37,150 bases of DNA from Sporichthyaceae bacterium (GTDB taxonomy: Bacteria; Actinomycetota; Actinomycetes; Sporichthyales; Sporichthyaceae), in NCBI GenBank assembly GCA_036493475.1, contig DASXPS010000214.1:1-37150 (forward strand), given 5' to 3'. Below the pieces are notes generated by a model. That model saw only the letters and a program-made list of their open reading frames with translations. It was not told where the DNA came from and searched no databases. The position numbers and the translations under genes are program-made. Of the stretch, positions 5,996 to 14,310 are shown piece after piece; position 1 is the first letter of the stretch, and every line of letters begins with the position of its first letter.

Positions 5996-6838
5996 TCATC
6001 CCACCAGCAGTCGGCCGAGGACGTACGACGCGGGTGCCGCCAAGACCACCGGCAGTGCCGAACCCACCACCAGGATGGCCTCCCCGGAACGCCGCGCCTC
6101 TCGCGCGGCGGACCGTCTCGCGGCTCGGCCCGCGGCCCGTCCGGCGGGCACGGCCGTGGGAACCACCGGCGCCGGATGCGCCAGATCCCAGGCCACGTAC
6201 TCCGCTGCCCGCCGCCCGGCCACCGCCGACAGCGCGGCGACCGCGGCCAGCAGCGCAATCTCTGCGGTGTCCATGTCACCGGCGATCAGACCCGCCACCG
6301 TGCCCAGCACGGTGGCCACGGCGAACGCGGACGCCTCGGCGAGATTGGGCGGCAACGGCGCGGCGAGCACCGCGGTGGCCACACCGGCGGCCAGCACCGC
6401 GACCACGGTGACCGTCTGCCCGTGCGTCGCGCCGCGCTCGGCCAGCAGCGTGGCCGCGAGCAACGAGAGCACCACCGCGCTCACCGTGGCGGTGAGCGAT
6501 GCGGTCACCCGCTCCCGACCATCGGTACGCACCAACTGCATCGCGATGGCAGCCGCCACGGCCGGCCCGAGTACCCCGGCCAACGGCCCCAGGGACGGGT
6601 CACCGCCACGCACCACCATCGCGATATCGCCGACGAACCCGCCGGCGATGGCCAACAGCGCACCCGGATCGCGGCCCGGCACCCCGAGCACGGCGTACCA
6701 GCCGACCACCAGCAGCGTCTGCGCGATCAGCACCGGCACCAGCAGTGCCGTCTGTCCGAGCAGGGAAGCCACCACCCCGGCCACGGTGACCGCGAGCGCC
6801 GCCGCCGACCCCATCGGCAGGCGGAACGGGGTCGTCAC
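5996..6838 (-). CDS. Polytopic membrane protein of unknown function
   Basis: 280 residues from GTG 6838; TTG 6859 and ATG 6814 are other possible starts and none has a clear RBS. Several hydrophobic helices are evident (AAALAVTVAGVVASLLGQTA, LLVPVLIAQTLLVVGW, LLAIAGGFVGDIAMVV, VVAVLAAGVATAVLA, VLGTVAGLIAGD). A cytosolic basic Arg/Ala-rich loop (AAGRAARRSAAREARRSGEA) follows, then a last helix (ILVVGSALPVVLAAPASYVLG). No known transporter or enzyme motif was recognised. It is directly followed by the LmeA-like gene and likely forms an operon with it, which suggests a cell-envelope role, but this is context only. Confidence 0.75.
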   Translation of the reverse strand: MTTPFRLPMGSAAALAVTVAGVVASLLGQTALLVPVLIAQTLLVVGWYAVLGVPGRDPGALLAIAGGFVGDIAMVVRGGDPSLGPLAGVLGPAVAAAIAMQLVRTDGRERVTASLTATVSAVVLSLLAATLLAERGATHGQTVTVVAVLAAGVATAVLAAPLPPNLAEASAFAVATVLGTVAGLIAGDMDTAEIALLAAVAALSAVAGRRAAEYVAWDLAHPAPVVPTAVPAGRAAGRAARRSAAREARRSGEAILVVGSALPVVLAAPASYVLGRLLVG

Positions 6839-6930
6839 GGCGCGGAAACAACGGCGCAAGACATCGGGCGAATCCTGCCAGACCCCCCGAGCGTCAGCGA
6901 GGGAGTCCGTTCTCCGCCAAAGGCGGCAAG

Positions 6931-7194
6931 ATGGGTTCTATGGCAATGGGCACGATCAGGTATTGGGCCGGCGCCCGCGCGGCAGCCGGCACGGAGACCG
7001 AGCCGTACTCCGCGGGCACCCTGGCCGAGGCGCTGGACGCCGCGCGCGCCGAACGCGGGCCGGAGTTCACCCGGGTGCTGTCGGTGTGTTCCTTCCTCAT
7101 CGACGGCGACCCGGTGGGCACCCGCCCGCACGGCGAGGTGGCGCTCCCCGAGGGCGCAACGGTGGAGGTGCTGCCGCCATTCGCCGGCGGATGA
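6931..7194 (+). CDS. MoaD/ThiS-family sulfur-carrier-like protein
   Basis: 87 residues from ATG 6931 (ATG 6940 and 6946 are close alternatives). It shows the ubiquitin-like beta-grasp pattern of MoaD/ThiS: IRYWAGARAAAGTETEPY, GTLAEALDAARAERGPEF, FLIDGDPVGTRPHGEVAL, TVEVLPPFAGG. The C-terminal Gly-Gly is the residue pair that is adenylated and turned into thiocarboxylate in molybdopterin or thiamin synthesis. No MoaE, MoeB or ThiF partner is in the window, so the pathway is undetermined. The last two genes of the window are molybdoenzyme-type (CoxM/CoxG) but 30 kb away. It lies alone before glnR, as a similar gene does in other actinomycetes. Confidence 0.85.
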   Translation: MGSMAMGTIRYWAGARAAAGTETEPYSAGTLAEALDAARAERGPEFTRVLSVCSFLIDGDPVGTRPHGEVALPEGATVEVLPPFAGG

Positions 7195-7288
7195 CTTCCG
7201 CACGACACATGTCTGACACACGCCCTGTGCGATTCTGGTTACCGGCAGAACGCACTGCACCCGACCGCGGGGCGGGACAAGGAGGCCG

Positions 7289-8032
7289 ATGAGCACCCTG
7301 CTGATATTGAGCAACGCAGCCCAACCGGCTACCGAGGTGCTGCCCGCGCTCGGACTGCTGCTGCACCAGGTGCGCCTGGCGCCCGCGGAGGTCTCCGCGC
7401 TGCTCGATGTGCCGCCCACCGATGCGCTGCTCGTCGACGGCCGCCGGGACCTGCCGCACGTGCGCGGGCTGTGCCGGCTGATCCGCACCACCGGCATCAC
7501 CTGCCCGCTGCTGTTGATCGCCACCGAGGGTGGGTTGGCCGCGGTCACCGCCGACTGGGGTGTGGACGACGTCGTGCTCAACACCGCGGGCCCGGCCGAG
7601 GTTGAGGCCCGGTTGCGGCTGGCCATCGGCCGGTTGGCCGGCATCGCCAATGACGACACCCCGGACGAGATCCGCAGCGGCGACCTGGTGATCGACGAGG
7701 CCACCTACACCGCCAAGGTTCGCAACCGCTACCTGGACCTCACGTTCAAGGAGTTCGAGCTGCTCAAATTCCTGGCCCAGCACCCGGGCCGGGTGTTCAC
7801 CCGCGCCCAGCTGCTGCAGGAGGTCTGGGGCTACGACTACTTCGGCGGCACCCGCACCGTCGACGTGCACGTGCGTCGGCTGCGGGCGAAGTTGGGCAGC
7901 GAACACGAGTCGCTGATCGGCACGGTGCGCAACGTGGGCTACCGATTCGTGGTGCCCAGCGTCACCGGCAATCGGGCCACCGTCGACGTCGAACTACCCG
8001 ACCAGTCCGAGACCGCCGACGACCCGCGTTGA
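7289..8032 (+). CDS. glnR: GlnR-type OmpR-family nitrogen regulator
   Basis: 247 residues from ATG 7289, with a full AAGGAGG at 7279-7285. The N-terminal atypical receiver ([36 protein letters not shown] with Asp50) and the C-terminal winged helix ([53 protein letters not shown]) match streptomycete and mycobacterial GlnR nearly motif for motif. GlnR is an orphan response regulator without a cognate kinase that controls ammonium assimilation, nitrate use and related genes; it works as a dimer around the conserved Asp. The position before mshD matches Rv0818-Rv0819. The call is firm. Interplay with PhoP in streptomycetes is established; the adjacent Pho genes here make it worth noting. Confidence 0.93.
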   Translation: MSTLLILSNAAQPATEVLPALGLLLHQVRLAPAEVSALLDVPPTDALLVDGRRDLPHVRGLCRLIRTTGITCPLLLIATEGGLAAVTADWGVDDVVLNTAGPAEVEARLRLAIGRLAGIANDDTPDEIRSGDLVIDEATYTAKVRNRYLDLTFKEFELLKFLAQHPGRVFTRAQLLQEVWGYDYFGGTRTVDVHVRRLRAKLGSEHESLIGTVRNVGYRFVVPSVTGNRATVDVELPDQSETADDPR

Positions 8033-8051
8033 GCGAGCGCAGCGAGCGAAC
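8033..8051. repeat. Small GCGAGCG/AGCGAGC repeat, copy 1
   Basis: GCGAGCGCAGCGAGCGAAC follows the glnR stop codon directly. A near copy, GCGAGCGGTAGCGAGC plus AGAAC, follows pstB at 18185-18205. Elements of this type are scattered behind genes in many high-GC actinomycetes. It may be a dispersed intergenic repeat; function unknown. Confidence 0.45.
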
Positions 8052-8108
8052 CAATTGGCACCGGGTGCGCGTGGCCGATCGGCGCGCGGACCGCACGGAG
8101 GCCCGCCG

Positions 8109-8990
8109 TTGAGCGCGTCGGCGACGTATCCGGACGCCGCGGCCCGGACCGCGATCGCGGATCTGACCGCGGCCGCGACCGCCGCTGATGGCGCCGGCCC
8201 GTTCTCGGAGCAGATTCGCCTGGCCCTGGACGCCGCCCTGCCCGACCCCACCCACCTGCTGGTCCGGGACGGCGAGCGGGTGATCGGCTACGCGCAGGTC
8301 TGGCCGGACGGCATTTCGGAGTTGGCGGTGCACCCCGACTTCCGCCGGCGCGGCCATGGCCGGGAGTTGCTCAACCAGGTCCGCGCCACGGTGTCGGCGC
8401 CGCGGGTGTGGTCCTACGCCGGTCATCCCGGCGCCGACGCGTTGGCCGCCGAGGCCGGGTTGACCCGGGTGCGGGAGCTGTGGCGGATGCGTGCCCCACT
8501 GCCGGTCGGGCCCACCGCCGACCCGCCGGGCCCGGTGCCGCTGCCCGACGGGGTCAGTGTGCGTACCTTCGACCCCGCCTCCGACGCCGAGGCCTGGCTG
8601 GAGCTCAACCGGCTCGCCTTCGCCGGCCACAGCGAGCAGGGCCGGCTGACCCGCGCGGACCTCGACGCCCGCATGGCCACCGACTGGTTCGACCCGTCCG
8701 GATTCTTCCTGGCCGAGCGTGCGGGTCGGTTGGTGGGCTTCCACTGGACCAAAGAGCACCCGGCCGGCCCGGATCGCCCCGCGGCCGGAGAGATCTACGT
8801 GCTCGGTGTGCACCCCGCCGAGCACGGCGGAGGTCTCGGCCGGGCACTCACCCGGATCGGGCTGCGCCACCTCAGCAGCCGCGGACTGACCACGGCGCTG
8901 CTGTACACGGATGCGACCAACGCCCCCGCGGTGGCGGTCTATCGCCGGATGGGCTTCGAGGTGGAGGCGAGCAGCGTGATGTTCGCCTGA
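8109..8990 (+). CDS. mshD: Mycothiol synthase
   Basis: 293 residues from TTG 8109, chosen because GGAGG lies about seven bases upstream; the longer in-frame ORF from 8055 has no RBS. Two tandem GNAT domains are seen. The first has LLVRDGERVIGYAQVWPD, ISELAVHPDFRRRGHGRELL and VWSYAGHPGADALA. The second has WLELNRLAFAGHSEQGRLTR, RMATDWFDPSGFFLAER, VGFHWTKEH, GEIYVLGVHPAEHGGGLGRA and LYTDATNAPAVAVYRRMGF. This architecture and these motifs define MshD, which acetylates the cysteine amine of Cys-GlcN-Ins with acetyl-CoA, the last step of mycothiol synthesis. It follows glnR, as in mycobacteria. It converges with phoD, with seven bases between the stops. Confidence 0.95.
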   Translation: MSASATYPDAAARTAIADLTAAATAADGAGPFSEQIRLALDAALPDPTHLLVRDGERVIGYAQVWPDGISELAVHPDFRRRGHGRELLNQVRATVSAPRVWSYAGHPGADALAAEAGLTRVRELWRMRAPLPVGPTADPPGPVPLPDGVSVRTFDPASDAEAWLELNRLAFAGHSEQGRLTRADLDARMATDWFDPSGFFLAERAGRLVGFHWTKEHPAGPDRPAAGEIYVLGVHPAEHGGGLGRALTRIGLRHLSSRGLTTALLYTDATNAPAVAVYRRMGFEVEASSVMFA

Positions 8991-8997
8991 CCCTCAG

Positions 8998-10692
8998 TCA
9001 GGTCCGTTGCAGGCCTGGGTTCCCGTCCTCGATCACGAACGACGCCCCGATATGCGCCGGCGACAGCGGGATGGACACCTTGTCCAGGGTGTGGAAGTCC
9101 GCGCGCAGTTCGTGCGCATTCGCCCGGCAACGCACCCAGCCCCGCCGCCCGTCGTAGTACTTCAGATACGGGAAGGCACGCATCGTGTCGCGCGCCCACG
9201 ACTGGGTCGGTGTTCCATCGCCCATGGTGCTGATCGAGGTGGTGACCAGCTCCGACCCGATCGGACGGCCGCGGTCGCGGAACAGGTCGGAATGGATGTC
9301 CGTCGCCCAGTGCGAGTGCACGTCGCCGGTGAGGATCACCAGGTTGCGCACGTCCGCCGAACGGACCGAGTCCAACAGGCGCTGCCGCGCGCCGGGGTAA
9401 CCGTCCCAGCAGTCGATATTCATCTTGGGGTAGGGGTAGGGCACCCCGAGGGAGTCGATCAGCTTCGGCGCCGGCGTGTACATCACCTGTTGGGCCAGCA
9501 GCGTCCACACCGCGTCCTGCCGGTGCAGCTGGGTGTCCAGCCACTTCTCCTGCGCCGGACCCATGATGCTGCGGCCGAGGTCCACGTGATCCAGGCAGCT
9601 CAGCTGGTCGCCGGTCAGACACACCTGCTTGTCCCGGTACTGCCGGGTGTCCAGCAGATGGAACGCGGCGGTGCGGCCCCATGGCACGGTACGGAACAGC
9701 TGCATGTGCGAGCCGGCCGGGTGGGCGCTGCGGCGCAGCGGCATGTGCTCCCAGTAGGCCTGGAAAGCCGCGGTCCGCATGGCCATGAAACCGGGTTGAT
9801 CGGCCGGATCCCAGGCATGGTCGCCCGCCCAGTTGTTCGCCACCTCATGGTCGTCCGGGACGACCAACCAGGGCGCCACCGCGTGCGCGGCCTGCAGGTC
9901 GAGATCGGTCTTGTACTGCGCATGCCGCAGCCGGTAATCGGCCGGCGTGCGCAGGTGCTCGCCGACGTGCGGACGTACCGCGCCGCTGGGCGGGGCCTCG
10001 AAACCCGCCTCGTACTCGTAGAGGTAATCACCGAGATTGAGAATAAGGTCCGGTTCGGCCTCGGCAATGTAGCGATAAGCGGTGAAATAGCCGTGCTCGA
10101 AATTCGCGCAAGTGGTGCTCGCGAAATCGATTGACGCTGGAATGCCGGGCGCCGGTGCGGTGCGGGTGTGGCCCATGCCAGAAATGTGCATTCCGTTCCG
10201 GAATCGGTACCAGTACTCCCGGCCCGGCCGCAGCCCGGTCACCTCGATATGCAGCGAGTGCGCCTCGGCGGCCGGCGCCGTGGCCTCGCCGCCGCGCACC
10301 ACGTTGGCAAAACCGGGGTCCTCGGCCACCTGCCACTGCACCCGGACGTCCTTGCCGGGATCCATGCCGCCCAGACCGTCGGGATCCAGCGGCGAGGGCG
10401 CCAGTCGCGTCCAGAGCACGAAGCCGTCCGGGGCAGGGTCTCCGGAGGCGATGCCCAGCGTGAAGGGGTAGGCGGTCAGTCCCGAGGTCAACGCCCCGAG
10501 CGTGCGGGTGGTTGACCCCAGGGGGGCCCGCGGGCCCTGCGCCGTGCGCGGCCACAACACGGGCGCGACGGCAGCGGCAGCACCGGCTCCGGCCAACAAT
10601 CCGTGGCGGAGGAATTTGCGTCGACTCAGCACGTAGTGATGGCAGCGCGGCAGACCGACGTGACGGGGGTTATCAGATGATGTGTTGGACAA
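8998..10692 (-). CDS. phoD: Secreted alkaline phosphatase D (PhoD family, Tat-exported)
   Basis: 564 residues from TTG 10692 (GAGGTGA about ten bases upstream; GTG 10632 is an alternative). The signal peptide has a twin-arginine motif, SRRKFLRHGLLAGAG, so the folded metalloenzyme is exported by Tat. An N-terminal beta-sandwich (LGIASGDPAPDGFVLWTRLA, GLRPGREYWYRFRNG) precedes the PhoD metallophosphatase core: STTCANFEHGYFTAYRYIAE, LNLGDYLYEYE, WLVVPDDHEVANNWAG, VILTGDVHSHWATDI. These residues bind the Ca/Fe centre of PhoD phosphodiesterase/phosphomonoesterases that release phosphate from extracellular esters and teichoic acids. A three-repeat PHO box lies about 110 bases upstream, so phosphate starvation probably induces it. 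Confidence 0.95.
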   Translation of the reverse strand: MSNTSSDNPRHVGLPRCHHYVLSRRKFLRHGLLAGAGAAAAVAPVLWPRTAQGPRAPLGSTTRTLGALTSGLTAYPFTLGIASGDPAPDGFVLWTRLAPSPLDPDGLGGMDPGKDVRVQWQVAEDPGFANVVRGGEATAPAAEAHSLHIEVTGLRPGREYWYRFRNGMHISGMGHTRTAPAPGIPASIDFASTTCANFEHGYFTAYRYIAEAEPDLILNLGDYLYEYEAGFEAPPSGAVRPHVGEHLRTPADYRLRHAQYKTDLDLQAAHAVAPWLVVPDDHEVANNWAGDHAWDPADQPGFMAMRTAAFQAYWEHMPLRRSAHPAGSHMQLFRTVPWGRTAAFHLLDTRQYRDKQVCLTGDQLSCLDHVDLGRSIMGPAQEKWLDTQLHRQDAVWTLLAQQVMYTPAPKLIDSLGVPYPYPKMNIDCWDGYPGARQRLLDSVRSADVRNLVILTGDVHSHWATDIHSDLFRDRGRPIGSELVTTSISTMGDGTPTQSWARDTMRAFPYLKYYDGRRGWVRCRANAHELRADFHTLDKVSIPLSPAHIGASFVIEDGNPGLQRT

Positions 10693-10799
10693 CAGCTGTA
10701 GTCACCTCTGGCGGGTGCACCCGTCCGGGTCGGATTCTGTCCCGACCTTTGGTTACACCCGGTGTCGACGTAATCCGGGCATTGCTTCGGATAAGCCGC

Positions 10800-10832
10800 G
10801 TGAGATGAACTTCAGGTGACGCGCGCCTGAAC
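10800..10832 (-). promoter_or_regulatory. PHO box (PhoP binding repeats) upstream of phoD
   Basis: Read on the minus strand, three contiguous 11-mers occur: GTTCAGGCGCG (10832-10822), CGTCACCTGAA (10821-10811) and GTTCATCTCAC (10810-10800). The streptomycete PhoP direct-repeat unit is GTTCACC plus four bases, and the units here match at 5, 5 and 6 of 7 core positions. A TTATCC -10-like element follows about ten bases further on. The box points at phoD. Confidence 0.8.
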
Positions 10833-10866
10833 ACGCCGGCAATGTGACCGCACCCCGGGATCAACA

Positions 10867-10915
10867 ATGAGTGACGTCAAGGGCCTGATGATAAATGTCA
10901 TCGCTTGACGGCTCA
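10867..10915. repeat. Nested inverted repeat upstream of the 147-residue secreted protein
   Basis: The outer arms ATGAGTGACGTCAAGG (10867-10882) and GCTTGACGGCTCAT (10902-10915) are imperfect inverted complements. Inside them GATGA-TAAATG-TCATC (10887-10902) is a second, perfect 5-bp inverted repeat. The region is markedly more A/T-rich than its surroundings. It may be an operator or cruciform in the divergent phoD/secreted-protein promoter region (10693-11003), which otherwise holds only the PHO box. Confidence 0.45.
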
Positions 10916-11003
10916 TATACCTCTGCTTTACCAATTTCACATCGCGGTTCTTATCCACGGGATCCGCGGAATTGCACAATTCGAGCAGAGAGCGAGAGAT
11001 CCC

Positions 11004-11447
11004 ATGCGCACTTCCGTCCGTTCCGCCGGCGTGCTGGCTGCGGCCACCGCCTGCCTTCTCGTCACGCTGCCGGCCGGTACGGCCGGGGCCGTGACCACGG
11101 GGGACGCCCCCAAGCCCGCCGCGCCGGCCCCGCCGCCCCGCGGCCAGATCGTCATCTGCAACCACAGCGGCTACATGTTCGACGTGTTCGCCGACGGCCC
11201 CTCGATCCGCGAGGACGACCTGGCCGGTTCCTTCGACGAGTGCACCGACTGGGCCCGGGTGCTGACCGGCAACTACGAAATCGGTTTCGCGCTGCGGGTG
11301 CCCTCGCAGCAGAACGTGATCATCCAGGCCCGCTTCAAGCGCGAGGACCACGTGTTCTACAAGGTCTTCAACGGCCAGGGCATCGTCAAGGCCAACGTCG
11401 GCCGGGACGAACTGACCCGCGTCGACCTGTACATCCCGCGCGCCTGA
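11004..11447 (+). CDS. Small secreted protein of unknown function
   Basis: 147 residues from ATG 11004, with GAGAGA about six bases upstream. A Sec signal peptide is clear (MRTSVRSAGVLAAATACLLV, TLPAGTAGA) with likely cleavage after about residue 29. The mature part starts with a Pro/Ala-rich stretch (PKPAAPAPPPRG) and then a compact domain: QIVICNHSGYMFDVFADGP, DEFD-like acidic segment around SFDECTDWARVLTGNYEIGF, KREDHVFYKVFNGQGIVKA, LTRVDLYIPRA. Two Cys (ICNH and ECTD) could form a disulfide. No known family was recognised. It is divergent from phoD and followed by a hairpin terminator, so it is probably a single-gene unit. Confidence 0.8.
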   Translation: MRTSVRSAGVLAAATACLLVTLPAGTAGAVTTGDAPKPAAPAPPPRGQIVICNHSGYMFDVFADGPSIREDDLAGSFDECTDWARVLTGNYEIGFALRVPSQQNVIIQARFKREDHVFYKVFNGQGIVKANVGRDELTRVDLYIPRA

Positions 11448-11462
11448 GCAACATCGGATGCC

Positions 11463-11499
11463 ACCCTGCCGGGTAGTCCTCTCTCCTATCCGGCAGGGT
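11463..11499 (+). terminator. Hairpin after the small secreted protein gene
   Basis: ACCCTGCCGG (11463-11472) and CCGGCAGGGT (11490-11499) make a perfect 10-bp stem with a 17-nt pyrimidine-rich loop, beginning 15 bases after the stop. Only a short T-poor tail (TCGTCCGTCC) follows, as is usual for actinobacterial terminators. Confidence 0.65.
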
Positions 11500-11529
11500 T
11501 CGTCCGTCCCGCCGCGGCCAGGCCCGGCA

Positions 11530-11551
11530 CGTCATCTGCTGTTAACCTGGG
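11530..11551 (+). promoter_or_regulatory. Possible PHO-box pair / -10 region before ppk
   Basis: CGTCATCTGCT and GTTAACCTGGG are adjacent 11-mers resembling PHO-box units (compare CGTCACC before phoD and the GTTCACC consensus). They end six bases before the ppk ATG. The second overlaps TAACCT (11543-11548), which could itself be a -10 for a near-leaderless transcript. Two weak units only, so this stays tentative. Confidence 0.3.
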
Positions 11552-11557
11552 CGCCCC

Positions 11558-13690
11558 ATGATCGAAGCAATGGACACCCCGGATTTCCCCGACGCCGGCA
11601 GCGAACCGGCGGATACCGTGCCCGCTTTGCCTGCCGACCGCTTCCTGGACCGTGAGGCCAGCTGGTTGGAGTTCAACCTGCGGGTGCTCGAACTGGCCGA
11701 GGACCCGGCGGTTCCCCTGCTCGAGCGGGCGCGCTTCCTCGCGATCTTCGCCGGGAACCTCGACGAGTTCTTCATGGTCCGGGTGGCCGGCCTCAAGCGC
11801 CGCATCGCGGCCGGTGTCGCGGTCACCTCGGCCAGCGGGCAGCAGCCGCGCGAGATTCTCGACCACATCCTCACCCACTCCGCGGCCGCTGCGCTGCGTG
11901 CCGCTCGTTGCTTCCGCGAGGAGCTGGCCCCGGCGCTGGCCAAGACCGAGATCGAGATCCTGCACTGGGAGGACCTGGAGCCGGCCGAGCAGGACCAACT
12001 GCGCGCGATGTTCCGAGAACGAGTGTTCCCGGTGCTCACTCCGCTGGCGGTGGACCCCGCCCACCCGTTCCCCTATATCTCCGGACTCTCGCTGAACCTG
12101 GCGGTCGTGGTGCGCAACCCGGCCACCGGCCGGGTCAACTTCGCCCGGGTCAAGGTGCCACCCTCGTTGCCACGGTTCCTCGCGGTCTCCGCGCTGCGCT
12201 TCGTCCCGCTCGAGGACGCCATCGCCGCCCACCTGCCCGAGTTGTTCGCGGGCATGGAGGTCGAGGCGCACCATGCCTTCCGGGTCACCCGCAACGCCGA
12301 CTTCGAGGTCGAGGAGGACGACACCGAGAACCTCCTGCAGGCCATCGAACGCGAACTGATGCGCCGCCGGTTCGGCCCACCGGTGCGTCTGGAGGTCGAG
12401 GAGAGCATCGATCCGGAGATTCGCGACCTGCTGGTCCGCGAACTCGGCGTGGCCGAGGCCGAGGTGTTCCCGCTGCCCGGCCCGCTGGACCTGGCCGGCC
12501 TGCACGCGATCGCCGACATCGACCGCTCCGAGCTGAAGTACCCGGCGTTCGTTCCGTCCACCCACCCCCACCTCGCGGAGGTGGAGACGTCCAAGGCGGC
12601 CGACGTGTTCGCCGCGGTGCGCGCCCGCGACGTGCTGCTGCACCACCCCTACGACTCGTTCTCCACCAGCGTGCAGGCGTTCATCGAGCAGGCCGCGGCG
12701 GACCCGGACGTGCTGGCCATCAAGCAGACGCTGTACCGAACCAGCGGTGATTCGCCGATCGTCGACGCACTCATCGACGCCGCCGAGGACGGCAAGCAGG
12801 TGGTCGCCCTGGTCGAGCTCAAGGCCCGGTTCGACGAGCGGGCCAACATCGCCTGGGCGCGCAAGCTGGAGCAGGTGGGCGCGCACGTCGCCTACGGCCA
12901 GGTCGGCCTGAAGACCCACTGCAAGCTGGCGCTGGTGGTGCGCCAGGAGGGCGATCGGCTGCGCCGCTACTGCCACATCGGCACCGGCAACTACAACCCG
13001 CGTACCGCCCGTACCTACGAGGACTTCGGCCTGCTCACCGCCGACCCGGTGGTGGCCGAGGACGTCACGCACCTGTTCAACGCGCTGTCCGGTTGGTCGC
13101 GCGGCACCTCCTACCGCAGGCTGCTGGTGGCGCCCAACTCGATGCGCACCGGGATCATCAGTCGCATTGAGGCCGAGGTGGCCCACCACCGCGCGGGCCG
13201 TCCGGCCGCGGTGTGGATCAAGGCCAACTCGGTGGTCGACGAGGCGATCATCGACGCGTTGTACCGGGCCTCGATCGCCGGTCTGCCGATCGACGTGTGG
13301 ACCCGCGGCATCTGCGCGATCCGACCCGGCGTGCCGGATTTGTCCAGCACGATCCGGGTACGCAGCGTGCTGGGTCGGTTCCTGGAGCACTCGCGGATCT
13401 ACGCGTTCGCCAACGGCGGTGACCCGGAGGTGTGGATCGGCAGCGCCGACCTGATGCACCGCAACCTGGATCGACGGGTGGAGGTACTGGTGCGGCTGAC
13501 CAGCCCGGACCACATCACCGAGCTGACCCAACTGACCGAAACCGCGTTCGCCGACCAGATCAGCGCCTGGCGGCTGGGCCCGACCGGGCAGTGGACCCGG
13601 CACAACGTCGACGACGAGGGTCGTCCGCTGACCGACCTGCAGGACTACTTGATCCGGGCGAAGTCGCGCCGCCGTGCCGAACCGGCGTGA
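11558..13690 (+). CDS. ppk: Polyphosphate kinase 1
   Basis: 710 residues from ATG 11558 (ATG 11570 possible), the usual PPK1 length. The N-terminal domain ([40 protein letters not shown]), the head ([20 protein letters not shown]) and two phospholipase-D-like catalytic domains are all recognisable. [11 protein letters not shown] carries the His equivalent to the autophosphorylated E. coli His435 (here His454), and [19 protein letters not shown] carries the second catalytic His (His473, the same 19-residue spacing). [13 protein letters not shown] and RVEVLVRL complete the active site. The enzyme reversibly makes polyphosphate from ATP. Its stop overlaps the start of the histidine phosphatase gene, so the two are coupled. 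It sits inside the phosphate island between phoD and pst. Confidence 0.97.
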   Translation: MIEAMDTPDFPDAGSEPADTVPALPADRFLDREASWLEFNLRVLELAEDPAVPLLERARFLAIFAGNLDEFFMVRVAGLKRRIAAGVAVTSASGQQPREILDHILTHSAAAALRAARCFREELAPALAKTEIEILHWEDLEPAEQDQLRAMFRERVFPVLTPLAVDPAHPFPYISGLSLNLAVVVRNPATGRVNFARVKVPPSLPRFLAVSALRFVPLEDAIAAHLPELFAGMEVEAHHAFRVTRNADFEVEEDDTENLLQAIERELMRRRFGPPVRLEVEESIDPEIRDLLVRELGVAEAEVFPLPGPLDLAGLHAIADIDRSELKYPAFVPSTHPHLAEVETSKAADVFAAVRARDVLLHHPYDSFSTSVQAFIEQAAADPDVLAIKQTLYRTSGDSPIVDALIDAAEDGKQVVALVELKARFDERANIAWARKLEQVGAHVAYGQVGLKTHCKLALVVRQEGDRLRRYCHIGTGNYNPRTARTYEDFGLLTADPVVAEDVTHLFNALSGWSRGTSYRRLLVAPNSMRTGIISRIEAEVAHHRAGRPAAVWIKANSVVDEAIIDALYRASIAGLPIDVWTRGICAIRPGVPDLSSTIRVRSVLGRFLEHSRIYAFANGGDPEVWIGSADLMHRNLDRRVEVLVRLTSPDHITELTQLTETAFADQISAWRLGPTGQWTRHNVDDEGRPLTDLQDYLIRAKSRRRAEPA

Positions 13691-14151
13691 CCCCGACAGT
13701 GATCGTGCTGCGGCACGGTCATGCGGTTTCCCGCGCTGACTGGTCCGGCCCGGACCGCGACCGACCGCTGCGTCCGAGCGGACGCCGGCAGGCCACCGCC
13801 CTGGTGGGCGTGGTGCGCGGTCACGACATCCGTCACGTGCTCAGCTCGCCGGCCACCCGGTGCGTGCAGACCATCGCCGAGGGGTTGACCGCCGCCGACG
13901 TGCACGCGGAATTGTTGCCGGGGCTCGACGAGGAGGCCACCGCGGCGCAGTTTGCGCACGCCGCCGCTGCCGTGGCCGGTCTGCTCACCGGGGAGTCCAA
14001 CGCGCTGGTGTGCAGCCATCGCCCGGTGCTGCCCGGGCTGTTCGCCGCGGTGGCCGGAGCGGGCGGACCACCGCCACCAACCGAACCACTGCGACCGGGG
14101 GAATTCATCGTGATCCGTGGGGCGGACGTGCTCAGCCGTGGTCGTAGTTGA
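13687..14151 (+). CDS. Histidine phosphatase (SixA / MutT1 C-terminal-domain type)
   Basis: 154 residues from GTG 13687, which overlaps the ppk TGA. It begins [20 protein letters not shown] with the RHG phosphohistidine loop. The phosphate-pocket motifs [30 protein letters not shown] and a C-terminal [14 protein letters not shown] with the second His follow. This is the histidine-phosphatase superfamily, closest in motif order to SixA and to the C-terminal half of mycobacterial MutT1, a Nudix-phosphatase fusion. From memory, a MutT1-type gene neighbours ppk in M. tuberculosis. Here no Nudix domain precedes it, since the upstream sequence is ppk itself. The substrate, perhaps a nucleotide, polyphosphate-related or protein phosphate, is unknown. 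Confidence 0.85.
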   Translation: MTPTVIVLRHGHAVSRADWSGPDRDRPLRPSGRRQATALVGVVRGHDIRHVLSSPATRCVQTIAEGLTAADVHAELLPGLDEEATAAQFAHAAAAVAGLLTGESNALVCSHRPVLPGLFAAVAGAGGPPPPTEPLRPGEFIVIRGADVLSRGRS

Positions 14152-14211
14152 TCTCAATTCACCGTCTGCATCCCTCCCGGCAGCCCGATTGACGCGGCGT
14201 GTCCGACCGCG

Positions 14212-14255
14212 GTTCACCCCCCATTCACCTTGGGCCAGAAACGGGTTCATCCCTA
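14212..14255 (+). promoter_or_regulatory. PHO box upstream of pstSCAB
   Basis: Four in-phase 11-mers: GTTCACCCCCC (14212-14222), ATTCACCTTGG (14223-14233), a degenerate GCCAGAAACGG (14234-14244) and GTTCATCCCTA (14245-14255). Three of them match the GTTCACC PhoP unit at 6 or 7 of 7 positions. TAGCGT (14261-14266) is a plausible -10, so the last unit would replace the -35. The pstS start lies 56 bases downstream. Confidence 0.9.
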
Positions 14256-14310
14256 CGCCTTAGCGTCCGGCGGTAGTCAGCGTTACCCGCCCCCCGGAGA
14301 GGGACAACCA

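Noticed and set aside
11486-13603. A 705-codon open frame antisense to ppk
   Set aside because: It mirrors the codon bias of ppk, has no RBS or recognisable domain and is His/Gln/Arg/Val-rich as expected of an antisense shadow in high-GC DNA.
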